Shown here piece by piece: positions 25,608-37,840 of a stretch of DNA of 64,000 bases (positions are counted from its first letter, which is position 1; every line of letters begins with the position of its first letter). The position numbers and the translations under genes were made by a program. Where the stretch lies: NCBI RefSeq assembly GCF_011397635.1, contig NC_064771.1:12897379-12961378 (forward strand), given 5' to 3'. The notes beneath the pieces are model-generated. The model did not search any database, was not told the DNA's origin, and saw only the letters and a program-made list of their open reading frames with translations. Origin of the DNA: Epinephelus fuscoguttatus. Lineage: Eukaryota; Chordata; Actinopteri; Perciformes; Serranidae.

Positions 25608-28600
25608 ATTCTAAGTGTCTGTAACATTATGATCCTCAGAGGCACTAGTAGGCAGATTTTGTTACATCTGGACAGATCTAGGTTAGCTGCTTTCCCCTAA
25701 TTCCAGTCTTAATGCTAGCTAAGTTAACTGGCTGCTGGCAGTAGATCATATTTAGTGTACGTTTGCTTTTTAGCACAAACATGAAAAGATGATATTTTGA
25801 CTAAAATGCTTTGCAGTGGTGGTTAAGAAGTTGGGGTCCTTCATAACTCCTGTAAGTGGGATGTTTTTGCACAAGGTGATAATGTGGAGTTTTTGTTTGT
25901 TTGTTTGTTTAATTGTTAAATCATCTTGTTATGGTGAGTTTGTGGAGTTTGTGGTATGGGGCAGTAACATTCCAACTTATTTTAAGCACAAATGGTTGAT
26001 TTGACATTTGGGTTAGGGTTAGATTTTTTTGTTTGTTTTTTTAATGTTTTTTTTTTTAGATATGCTGGACATTTTTATTGTATCCTATACATCATATACA
26101 ATTTAGTTCAGGTGTAATTACAAATCATCTCAAGGTAAAAGAGTTCAGGTCATTTTCAGGCCCCGTAGATGTCTTTCTTTGCAGTTCTTTGTCCCTCCTG
26201 TTCTTCTTGTAAAAACACCTCTTCTATTTTGCATCTCTCAGTCTACCTCCATGCACAACTGTTTTCTCCTCATTTCTTTCTCACCCCCCTCGGCCTCTCC
26301 CACCCTCTATCCACAATGAAGTGCTTTGCATTCTGTACCATCGGGCCAAGCACACAGGGACAGCATCCCCGGGGTCACATTAACTCAACGGTGAGGACAA
26401 TGCCACCATCATGTCAGCTCCCATCAGCCTCCATCCCATCTAGAGAGAGGGAGAGGAGGAGAGAGAGGGACAGTGGAAGAGCCAGAGGCTGGAACTCTTT
26501 AGAAAAGAAGAGAAAGGGAGGAGAGAGAAGAGAAAAATAGAAAAACAAATGTACATGGCCGCTTGTTTTCTTTCCTCGGGGGGTGAAAAGGAAAGAAGTC
26601 ACTGTGGATCTGGGTCTCTCACTACTAAGCTGTCTGGGTCATAACTCAGAGTGTGTGGACGTGTGTGGATGCCTGTGTGCGATTTCCAAGCCCCGGGCAC
26701 CATTGCAGGGGGATTCGCTGAGGCACTTCTAGGCCTAGAGTGTTAAACATTTGTCATCTTGTCTCTGAAGCCTGTACAGCAAAGGACAGTGTGCAGAGCT
26801 GCTGCTTTGAACATGCAACAGTTAATGCAACACATCCACTGGACTTGTTGGTGAGAGTTTATGGCTCCAACACCCTCAGGAACTGCACAGTCAAGTCAGC
26901 TGTTAACAATGATTGCTCATGTTCCCAGAAATACTTCCATAAGGTAATAATACATGTGCTTAAAGAGCACATTTTCTGTGGTTAAAGTGAGAAGTGCTTT
27001 TGTAGCAGCTGAATAAAGAGTCAAGCAAAAAGATAGGTACAGGTGAATAGAGACCAAACACAATTAATGGACAAATCACACAACATAACACAGTGCCATT
27101 AAATGACCGAACCCCTCTTTGCGGCTAAACTACCTGCATAAAGTAGTGACATCATATAAATTCGCCATATTTAGCCAAATCAAATTTTAGTATCAGCTTT
27201 AACACACACATACACACCCACAGATACACAGGAGCTACCTTAGACTTCACAATCACGTACAGCCTCACAAAGTTATGCAGGAAATAATGGGGTCTGAGAC
27301 ATCAAACTAAATTTCAAATGTCCTGTTTTCCTGAGAGACAACAGCGCAAGTCTGAGCCGCAGGCTGAACGTCCCTAAATCCTTTTATATCATGCTGTATA
27401 TTAAGGAAGTGCAACATCTAAAAGCAACCATCGTTCTCAAGGCAACAAAAGAGAACATTGTTACGCTACATTTCCACCGGATGCAGCAAGGACGCTTGGG
27501 GACATGCTTGATGGGCTTTCCACTGATGACATACCATATTATGGATTGCATTTGACTGATAAATGCACTGCTAGTTGGGTGGTCCCTGGATCTCTTCTAG
27601 CTAGACCTGTTCATAAACTGTTATTTTGTATAAACAGTCCAACCAAAATGTATTTCTGAGAACATCTGAGGCAAGAAACAGGAAATGCCGCTGCTAAGTC
27701 TCGTTGTATTTTAGAAGTACTTTGCCTAGTTTGACAGCTTGGTCCAAGTTTCGTGAGCCAGATGCATCAAAATGGACTGACTCATTTGTCTAAAGTTGAA
27801 TCTAGTCTACCTAACGCAAATACAGACAAGCCAATGCACCAAAAAAAACCTCCACCAAGCTTGCTACAACACTCCCACTACCCAGTGTGCTACTGCTTCT
27901 CCTGCTATCCTTTGGAAGTCAGTAGAAAGCGCCCTTCGTCCCTGGATCTGATGGAAATGCGCCATTAGGTTACTATCTTCCAAGATGCTTTCTAAGCATG
28001 CAGTAATTTACTTTTATGGCCACTTGTGGGGGCAGCAGAAACAAGCTGAGAAAAATGATGACATGCCAAACTTCTAGATGTTGCCTTCTCGAGAGGCAAC
28101 TGTTTACACATTTAGAAGATTCAAAGCTATACTCATTTTGAATCTGGCAGTGTGATTCAAATCCAACATTCAATCTCCTTTTAGCTACAGTTTGGTTTCT
28201 GCTAACTTTTGAGGGAAATATCCATCTAGTTTCTAAATGCTTCACTATATTCACTTGCTGGTCACTGACTTTGTCTTTTTGGTTATGGTGGTGGACAGGT
28301 AAAGTACAGCGGGTTCTTAGAGCTGCTTTGAGAAAAAAAATCTGACTGCTGAAGCTGAAAACAATGCCCTAGAGAGACAGTGAACTAAAACAGTAAAGTT
28401 GCTGGTTCAAAAACCTAAAGAATGAGCTGAAAGATGCTAGAATAGTCCATAGAGTTCAGGGGAAAATGGAGAGTTGGGTGCAGAGATTTCATACAAGACA
28501 CGAACACAGCCACGGTGATGTGACAGATTGGTTTGTGGAATACTGTTTTGACGTCTTGAGCTTTTTTTGCTGTCACCATCTTGTTTTTTTTGTTTGGAGC

Positions 28601-28879
28601 CAGAAGTGACCATATTTGGAGCAGGGTGGAGCTTTAGAGGAGCGACAGGTGGATCTGACTTAGAACCGAAAGACACCACGGTAGTAGATAGTGGTCAATC
28701 CCAAGGTAGCCGTGCCGTAAAGCCCACTCTGCTTGATTATCTATTTTACTCTAAATGAGACCTTAATTTACTGAATACTCAATCATGCTGTATTGAAGAA
28801 AACTTGAAACTACTGACTGCGACCAGAAACTCAACAGGACAATGCTTACTGAGGTAATAAGTCCAGTGAGAAGTAGGGT

Positions 28880-29060
28880 CATTGTCTCATAGACTTCTAT
28901 ACAATAATACTTCTTTTTGCCACCAGTTGAGTCGCCACCTGCTGGCCATTAGAGAAAATGCGAGTTCACGCCACTTCCACATTGGCTTCAGTTCTCAGAC
29001 CTGGAGGCTATTTCCACTTCTATCATACAGTCTGTGGTTGTCGATAATTCCCTGTAGGGT
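28880..29060. repeat. Dispersed teleost repeat fragment
   Basis: TCATAGACTTCTATACAATA, GCCACCTGCTGGCCATTAGA and CAGACCTGGAGGCTATTTCC are phrases of a common teleost repeat. Boundaries are approximate. Confidence 0.5.
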
Positions 29061-29222
29061 TCATCACTTCAAGTGACCCCTCTCACATTACACTAATGAT
29101 TTGCTACATTGTTATTAGAAAAGTACAGATTATAACCGCTTTAAAAAAAAAACATACAACATGAAAAAGGTTCTAATTCCAAGGAGAAACTCTGAAGTAG
29201 CTCTAAGCTTTGGAAACGTGTC

Positions 29223-29230
29223 CATAATGG

Positions 29231-29302
<72 letters not shown>

Positions 29303-29347
29303 GTATTAAACCATTATGACAGACAGACAGAGAGAGAGAGAGAGAGA
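29223..29347. repeat. Long (AT)n palindrome with unique arms, then (ACAG)n/(AG)n
   Basis: CATAATGGTTTAATA (29223-29237) and TATTAAACCATTATG (29304-29318) are perfect 15-bp inverted arms enclosing about 66 bp of almost pure AT. It is followed by ACAGACAG and AG runs. The structure could extrude as a cruciform. Confidence 0.9.
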
Positions 29348-32300
29348 TTAGCACACCTTAATCAGACTTACGTTAAAAAGTAAATTTCAGTGCATAACCA
29401 TGGTGCACCACATGCAGACATAAAACTAATATTAACTACACACCTTCTGCAGCTTGCCTCCCATTGATAAATCCTATTTTTTTCACATTGGAGGATTGGA
29501 CCCCCACCTTCACTTCCTGTGTATTTCTGTGAGTAAAGCGGGGTATTAACACTGTCAGCGGTATAAGGATTCAATAACCAGGGATAAACTGCTGCAGGTA
29601 AAGCATTTACTGTAGAGTGCTTTCTTTTGGAAAGTTGTCACAGAGTATTTGGAGTTGTATATTTAAACAATGCCATTGGGTGGCACCAGATAACAACACA
29701 GTGACATCTGAAAACATGAGTTATGACAATGGAATAACATCAGTTTTCCATCCCACTGCCAAAATCTGCCTCTCAGTGACAAAGTGCACTCCATATTTGC
29801 CCTCATGACCCCCAAACCACACAGTCAACCTCACTGTCTCCTCAAAGACAGGGGCCATTTCTCTCATTCACTAACAGATACAAACAAACATACTGTCATA
29901 GATTTTAACTCTCTACACTGTGTTTTAACAAGTTCTAGTAAATGTATCCGAGGGTTAGCAAATCAAATTAAGCGCACTGTGACTGATGCTTTGGTCACTC
30001 TTTCAACCAAATCTTTCAAACAAATCTCACACGAGTTAACACAAAAGTTATTTTCACATTACCGATGCAGCAAAGGATCATGGGCAGGAATCATTTCCTC
30101 TCCTTGCTTGACGTTGTGTGTTAAAAGCGTTGAGATCTGCTGGTTTAGAGACACAACATCTGTTTTTATGAGCAATAGAATTTTAGTTCTTTGCCGTGAA
30201 CAAGTGCTTCCAATGTTTTCTCTTGGTATGAAATCATGCAACGATGATACCCCTATGTTCTTTTCATCCATTTCTGATAAATGTTTCACATCTGTGTACA
30301 TTACGATTCAATCTTTTTGATTACGGTATTTTTTAGGTTTTATGTAGTGCAGACATCTTTGGAAAAATCATGTGTTCTGCTTTATTTATGAATATTGTGT
30401 AAATAGGGATTTTCCTATATATTTCGTTTGAATAAGGGCTGTATGAACCGAGTCATTGTAAGTATCTATTATAATTGCTGTCAGATTTTAATAGAATATA
30501 TTATTTCATGTTAAGGATTTTAGCAACATGAAACATGCATAGAAAGTTCTAAATTAGATGAGCTGTGCAATTTTCTACTGTGCAATAGAGGAGGATGAAG
30601 TAGGCCTGTTGTAATGTGTGTCACATTATTGCAGTGGGTTTTTACATTAGTGGCAAAACACAGTGACACACATTAACTGCAGTGTAGGACAAAGCAACTG
30701 GAAAGCCGACAGGCTGTCTAAAGCATTGATACTTTCTATTGTATGATTACACAATATATGGGACGCTGTGCAAAACAAGGAGTGGTGAGGTTAGATCTGA
30801 TTTGCAGTGAGCAGCATGCAGCAGTTTGTTTAAAACTGGTTTGCACACGCAGAGAAGACTGTGATATGTAGCGCTGTGTGAGGATACTGGGCTGTGCAAT
30901 AGAAACTGTTCCTTTGCAAGTTAAAGAAGGGAATTCATCCCACTTTGGCACTATGAATCTTTGCAGGTCATTGTCTTGGAGAACCTTATATTATCTGTTT
31001 AACAAAAGAATATATAAAAGAACAGAGTTATGATAAATGTATAATACAAAAATGATAGCCAAGTAAATCCAAGGTGTGTTGGTGTGATTTACAGTATGTA
31101 GCAAAAATATGTAAATACTGTATGTACCTGTTCTTATTACAACAAACAGCTAATTTATACCCAAAATGTTCTAGAAATGTTCTTTGCAGAGGATTGTTTA
31201 GTAACTGATGCCACTTTTGATGATATGAAATATTAAAGATTGTAAAATCAATATAAGGCTTTGGTTTGACTTGTGTTTGTATCAAAGAAATGAGACCACC
31301 TTATGGGTCAGTTAATTCTCAAAACAATGAACAGAAATCACTTTCACCAACTTTTTTTTAATAATAAAAAGTGCTATATTTAACAGTTGTCTATTGGCAG
31401 GAGATTGAGAGCACAACATCTGTTTTGCTGTCAGCCTCAGAGCAGCTCCTCTGGAGTAGCTGGAGGTAAATGACAGTAGTTACAGTACATCTGCAGTATT
31501 CTCCCAGCTGGGATTTGAGCAAGAAACAATCACAAACATGTCCCAGTAACCACTAATTCACCCGCCAATTCTACAAATGTAAACACATTAAAGATGTATG
31601 TGTTGCTTTGATGTATCGCGGAGTAAACTGGTCGGTGCCACCGCTGAAGTGAGCCTGTAGTGACACCCTGTGGCTGCTCTTGGTACTACATGAACCTGAA
31701 GCATTCGTAATTGGGTGTCCTCAAGTTTGTAATTCTTAATCCAGTCAATTTTAATCCTTTTTTTTTTTAAATTGTTTTTATCAATACAGAACATAAAACA
31801 TCAATAAATTCTTATGCAACAGTAATGAGCCATTCTTCAGGTTAAATATTTTAATAAAATTTAAAACCTTACACAGTCCAGTTTTTGAGAATAAGTGATT
31901 TTAGAGGCCTTGTGCATGTATGTAGAATTGCATTTGGGACAATTTAATACTTTTTTTAACAACCTGCAGACAATCTTTAAGCATGATCAAATAGGTGTGA
32001 TACTAACAATACCAATAATAAATATATTCAAAATAACAATTGATAATTTAAAGGAAACTTTTCAGGAAGGACATGAGAATAAACTGAAAATAAAGACACC
32101 GCTGGCATCATTCATACTTGTTTCTCTTTAAGGAGTTATTCATGGCCTTACAGTAATGCAGGTAAGTGGCTGTTTGCATTAATACCTGCTGTACATTATC
32201 ATGCATGTAAATACAAACTACGCAAAAATTCAGTATCCATTGCCATCGGGAACAATACCTGGATATGTAACAATCTGTCCTTATAAATTGAACCGTCTGG

Positions 32301-33630
32301 CAAGTAAAGCAATTGAAAGATGTACAAGTGATTTGGTCCTGTATTTCAAAAATGCTCTGCGTCATTAGCTGTTCCTGAATGAAGCAACCACCTCTGAAGT
32401 TACACACGTACACTAAAGACAACTCAATATATTTAGTCAAACTGTATTTTCTGAATATACAAAATACAAAGACAGGCGAGAACGGTTTACTTCATTTTAA
32501 CTTTCACTTTCTTACTTGCTCTTGGAGTGCAGCCCTGACATAATGATGACCACAGGAAGGAAATCATAACAGAATATGACATGTTAAGTATTATCCAGAG
32601 AACAGGTATTACTGTGTATTTTGATACTGATACAGATTAAGTTTGAAAAAAACAAACAAAAAACAGTTATTTAAGTGACAAATTTCGAGGATTGCATTAA
32701 CACTCATTAAAATACAGAATGAAGCATAGATTTGCCAAAATATATATTATATACTGGTATATATATTACGCACATACTGTATATTCTGTTAAATTGTAAC
32801 GAACAGCATCCCTGCTGATGAAGAAAGGCACTTGACTCAGAAGCCCAGATGCGCACAGTAATCAAAAATGTATGATGTGAGAATGACCACAAGGAGGTGA
32901 GGTGATGACGGGGGACACTTATGAGATGGATTAATCTCCATTCTCCCTCTCAGCTGATATGGTGGCATACAGGGTGAAAAACAAGTTATGTATTTGAGCA
33001 TCAAGAGGCAAAGGAGTGATAGAATTAGTCAGGCTTTGCTGATACAGTGCTGGTAAGGAAATATATCAAGTTCCATTAACATTTTAAGGAAGCTAAAAGT
33101 TACCATTATTGTCCTCTTCTCATATCTGATTCTGTACGGGTCAATCAATTTTCTATACTGGTTCTTAATTGTAACACACTTCACAATAGACTGTCATAAT
33201 GAAGCACCTTAGTATAGGAGGGAGATGTATATTTAAAAGCATCTTAATAGCACCGATGCAGGTAATTAGGATTTCAGCTTTTAAAATAACAATTTAAAAA
33301 ACAAATCTGGAGGATATATATAATGATTTAGTTCAACCAGACGAGGTACTCTCACTTCATGAACACACACAAACTCGTAGCAACACCTGATTTATCGCAC
33401 CCACAGTAGAAATCTCCTTGTTGGCCCCAGTTGCTGGCAAATCTTAAAAACCTCAGATGTGTAGAATATGCAGAAACTGAACAGAGAGGACAGTCCAAAC
33501 AATGTCTGGTTAACTGGAAAAGCGGCTTAAAGCAAAGATCAAACCGTCAACCACAGGTGGAAATGTGATCGGGGTCTGGCTGGTGGCTGATGGCAAGTGT
33601 CCCACTCTTACCCAAACTCTTAAATAAAAT

Positions 33631-36600
33631 CTATCGCTGTCCAGTTATGTTGGTGCCTCCGGGATTTATGACGATGGAATCCAGTAAGGGACGGAGAGCC
33701 TGGCCAAAAGGCCTAAAGACAGTTGAAACAAAGTACAACATGTGAGCTATGACAGGGAGGGGGAAATTTAAAAAAAAAAAAAAAAAAAAAGAAAAGAAAA
33801 AAATTAGCATAACACAACCACAGTCTTTCAACTGAGAATAACACACACTGGCAGAGAGCAAGTAAGAGATAAATAACAGACTGAAGTCACAGTGTCACAA
33901 TAAGTGCAACTGCAGTATTACTTTTGTACTATTGCAAGTGATTGCTGTGTAATATTAATATTTCATAAATGTTGCGCTGTACTGCAACGCAATGTTGTTG
34001 GAGTGTCACCTCCTCTGGGAGGTATAAGTGAACTGATCAAAGGAAAAATCCACCATTACACCTTCTCATATAAGACATCAATCTGGGATGTTCAGTACAT
34101 CTCAGGCTTTATTTGGGGTGAAGTGATGCAAATTACTATTTTCCTACGCCTATTTTTTCCTTCTTGCCTCTACTGCTTTCACGATAGTTGCTGTATGTAA
34201 CATTTACTTGGCTGTAACCCCTACTTAGAAATAAATACATCTTTAAAAAAGTGTTTTCCATCTCTTCAACAATGGATTTCTCTCTGGTAGATCAGGGAAC
34301 ACTGGTGCACAACAATTACTTAAACATATAAGCTCTTTCTATTTCTGAAAGGGCATCTAAGGGACTCACACCAGTATATATTGCAGATGAATGACTTGTC
34401 TTTCAACTAACGACTGCATTTCCCCACTTCCACCTACTGTTATTTATGTTTGGTTGGACTTTCACAAGAAATTGCCAACCAACAAAATGATCAAACAATG
34501 TGCAGGCCCATCCACAGATATGGCTGGACCTCTAAAATGGTCCAGTGAATGGGCCCTCCCCAAATCTGTTTTGGACTAATCAGTTCAGCGCAGGTGCATT
34601 AGTTCAGTCAGTGAATTTTTAAGGTCATGTGACCAGCTGCCCAAAGTTTTCAACAATTGCATTCAGTTTTAAGGGAAGGAGGGATACATTGTGAAACACA
34701 CACACATGTTGCTATTATCAATATTGTGGTTCAAATAAATTGTGGTTATCATTTCGTATACTTTGGGTTAATGTGATCATTGCTGGCCTCCATACTCCTA
34801 CCAAGGAAGTTTTCCTTATGGGCGGCCCTGACAATGTGTGCTCAAGATCTGTTTTCTAGTGTGTTATTATGATTGTGTGGCGGGATGCTTGCATTTGCTG
34901 TGCTCTGAGAGTAGAGTGGCAGCATTTGCACAATGTTCTTGACAACCTGAACAGAATCCAAGCCCACCTAAACTATATATTTTACTATAAAACGATATAG
35001 TGACAGGAGCCCAATGTCAAATAAATGACCGTACAGGACTTACAAAGACAGACACCAAAACTGCTAAAAAAGTTGCAGCCAAGTTCTCCACCAATTAGTG
35101 GATTAGCTTTGGTATCATGATGGTATTAATTATTCAAGGTATTAGATTAAAAAAATACAAAATAAGGATTACTAGTATTGTGACATCAGCATAAGATCAG
35201 AGAGATACAGTTTGACTATAAATACAGAGAATAAGACAGAGACAAAAATAAGAACAACAGAACAGCTTTACAGAGCTTATCGACTCACGTGGACAGTACG
35301 TCAGATGGAAGGTCTGTAATGTACGATGGGATCTTTTTGCCCGTGAGGAACTGAGCCACCTCGTTGCTGAAAGTGTTGCAGTTGTGCTCAAACAAGTTGT
35401 ACTTGTCACCTCTGTTCACCAAGAGAATGAAGACGAGACAGAAAGAGAGGAGACAGAGACATATTCAGAGAAAAGACAGAGAGCCCGGAGAGGGGCGGGT
35501 GAGCCGTAGGAAAATACAAGATAGAGACATATTGATGGAGAGATAATGCAACTGAGAAGTGTGAGACTTTTAAAGTATTGAATATAAAGTACAGAGGACT
35601 CATAATGTCCAAAATATATATTTTATTCAATATAAAGGAAATATGGCCCATAATTCTTGCTAGAAGAAGAGACAATTTCAAGGTGATTGTATTTTGTAGC
35701 ACTGCAGGATATTATTTTGAAAGGTTAGCACAGCAGCAAGGCATTTGCCTTACAATTACTTGTGTTTTTATTCTTTTATTTTTTTCAACTTGTAAATTCT
35801 CAATTTAATAATTTGGAGAATGCCAAGGATGTCTCATAATGTATTCAAAGACTTTCTTTTAAAAAATAAGTTGTAGTCTACATCCAAACTATAGAAAAGT
35901 AAGAAATACTTTCCACCTTGACCTACAGGATGGTCCAGCTGGAATGTAAGTCTGATCTGTGTAATGAGCCTGTGCCTTTACCTGTATGTGGACTCTGCCA
36001 GTGAAATCAGATACTCCATGAACAGCTCTGCATTCACCTCAGTGGAGCCCAGGTCCACTATGGAGTCAGGATCACCCAAGGGGGTTCCACTCTAGGATGC
36101 AACACACATAAACCCCTCAGTATGCCTTGTTCAAAACACCTTGACAAACACTTTTCGATTCATTACTTTGTTAGTATTTGCATTTTCCTGTACAGAAATA
36201 AAAGTGTTTAAATCACATGTGCTTTGTATTTGAGGAAAGAATGAAGCTGATTCTTACAGGTGGACAATTGCTGATGCCTTCTCCCATATAGAAGAACTCC
36301 TTTCCATGGATGACAATAGCAGTGTGCCTATAAAATATCAAAACACGTTATTCCAAAAAACCTAAGTCAATGAAATCACTTTACCGCAGTTTACAGCATC
36401 TTTGGTGAGAAAACTTACAAAATTTACTTGATTAAAAAAAAGCTGCACTCACCATATCCCATCTAGCTGTCTCCCTGTGATGATAAAAACAAGAATGAAA
36501 TCAGACTGGCCTTATTTCAACCTTATTTATACATCAAGTATTCTGTCAAGCCTCCATCTTAGGCCTGAGCAGCGTCCCCGGTCTCTCCTGAGTTCTCTCC

Positions 36601-36754
36601 CGGGCCCGGGCGCACTGTCTACGGCTTCCATGAAGCCACTCAACAGGTAGCTCCTCAGAAACTCACCTAGCATGACAGGACTCAGCTGGCGGGCCATGCC
36701 TTTGGACATGTCGTAGATATACAGTAACACTGGGTAGGAGTCGGTTTGGTCCAT
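33631..36754 (-). CDS. desi1: DeSUMOylating isopeptidase 1 (PPPDE domain)
   Basis: Six coding exons on the minus strand: 36754-36667, 36474-36453 (22 bp), 36327-36258, 36091-35982, 35411-35289 and 33712-33631 (stop TAG). They total 495 nt and encode 164 aa; human DESI1 has 168. The start [20 protein letters not shown] aligns with the human N-terminus. The family removes SUMO from selected targets (BZEL for mammalian DESI1) through a papain-like PPPDE fold with a His-Cys dyad. Here these are His38 in GIWHTAIV and Cys108 in FEHNCNTF, the same numbers as in human. The C-terminus [13 protein letters not shown] is conserved and the last residues are shorter. At the 35411 acceptor an in-frame choice must be made: using AACAG|AGGTGAC keeps the frame, whereas the AG two bases later would give an immediate stop. 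The gene is head to head with xrcc6. Confidence 0.95.
33713..35288 (-). other. desi1 last intron
   Basis: 1.6 kb, AT-rich, with a poly-A tract at 33770-33790 (poly-T in gene sense) about 60 bp before the last-exon acceptor. No transposon ends or exons were recognised. Confidence 0.6.
35412..35981 (-). other. desi1 intron 4
   Basis: 570 bp of AT-rich sequence with a purine-rich block near 35425-35545; nothing else recognised. Confidence 0.6.
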
Positions 36755-37840
36755 GACGGCAAAAACAGGTTACTTTAAAATGACAACTGCTGCTAACCTG
36801 GTTCAAAGTTAGCTGACTCACACCCACTGAGAGTTAGCTTGCTGGCTAATTTACCGGTAGGTAGCAAACAAACTTTAATTTAAAAAAAAAAAGTTTATCG
36901 TGGAACTGTTACGGCTATAAAAAAACAAGCTACAGACTACTTTCCAGAAAAAGTAATGAATAAAGTATAAAATATAAATGTCGTAGTAAAGGTCCAAAGT
37001 TACCAGGGTCTGACAGCTCGTGCTGTGTCACTGTCCGACTGTAAACAATAACATGACTGTCAAAATGTGATTTCCCACTTTTTCCGGAGTCGAAACCCTC
37101 TGCTCACACGTCCCGCCCACTTTGCTAGGATTGGCCAGCATCTTAGATTGGCAGACCAGTGTCCAATAGACGACGAGCCGTTTCATACGCTCTTCAGCGT
37201 GCTCGTTCACGTCCCTGAACGCGCCAGCCATTAAAACTAGCCCAGACTTGTGGGGGGAAAGAAGCAGAGCACGGCAAGTGACTGTATGTTCATGCAGTGA
37301 CTTAATATATCTTCATGTTATTGTTTTAATGTGTTTAGTCCTTATAGTTTGTGTGTATCATAAGAAAAATATGTTTGTTTACTAAGCGAGCTCAAACTGT
37401 AGGTGAGGCGACCAGTGGCTAATTACAAGCTAAGCTAGCTAACCTAAACGCTGCCTGGGCAAAGTTGAAACCTCGGTTAAAGTTTATAAAGTCTTAATAA
37501 TGTCTACATTAAACGTCATACAGGGTTCGAACGGCGTTGTCCTTTGCACAGGTATTGTTCACTGATTAAATGAGCACGACACTATTGTGGCTCGGGTTGG
37601 GTTGTGCTTTCTTCCAAAATGCATCAGATGGTTAAGAAGAGATGGGCAATTCGTCCAGAGGTGGAGCGTGTGCATCATTAGAGTTTACAGCAAGATGCTG
37701 GCTGCGAAAAAATGACATTGTTTGAATCCAGTCCAAATTCTCTACTACTACTACACAGTTTAAACATCAAACATTTAAGTACTTTATTTTACCTGTTGTT
37801 GTGTCTTCTTGTATCCTTTGACAGAAACAAAGCGGCGTAG
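36755..37840. promoter_or_regulatory. Divergent desi1/xrcc6 promoter region with CCAAT and GC boxes
   Basis: The two start codons face outward 1.1 kb apart. Within 60 bp there are a GC box CCCGCCC (37112-37118), two inverted CCAAT boxes ATTGG (37130-37134 and 37147-37151) and one direct CCAAT (37163-37167), with no TATA box nearby. NF-Y/Sp1 clusters of this kind are usual in TATA-less bidirectional promoters of housekeeping genes. xrcc6 translation starts in an exon that begins just after AG at 37823-37824, so its 5' noncoding exon must lie upstream, probably near 37200-37300. Transcription starts are inferred. Confidence 0.6.

Larger units (their letters stand above)
23852..33630. other. Convergent spacer between shisa8 and desi1: 3' UTRs plus repeats
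   Basis: shisa8 (+) and desi1 (-) end towards each other across 9.8 kb. No coding exon was recognised. Contents include a hAT-type MITE (24973-25607), an older repeat at 24860-24925 (CCCTATTTTCCCATG), poly-T (26042-26058), a dispersed repeat near 28880-29060 and an AT-palindrome (29223-29318). The AT-rich block at 30300-31250 ends in AATATTAAAGATTG and could be the distal shisa8 3' UTR, but that is a guess. An open frame at 29784-30320 has no protein-like features. Confidence 0.5.

Noticed and set aside
26006-26020. Telomere-like GGGTTAGGGTTAG
   Set aside because: Only two units; such runs occur in common teleost repeats.
29784-30320. 178-codon plus-strand open frame
   Set aside because: It is the longest open frame that matches no recognised gene or repeat, but it has no domain, no splice context and mixed low-complexity composition; it fits chance in 3' flanking DNA.
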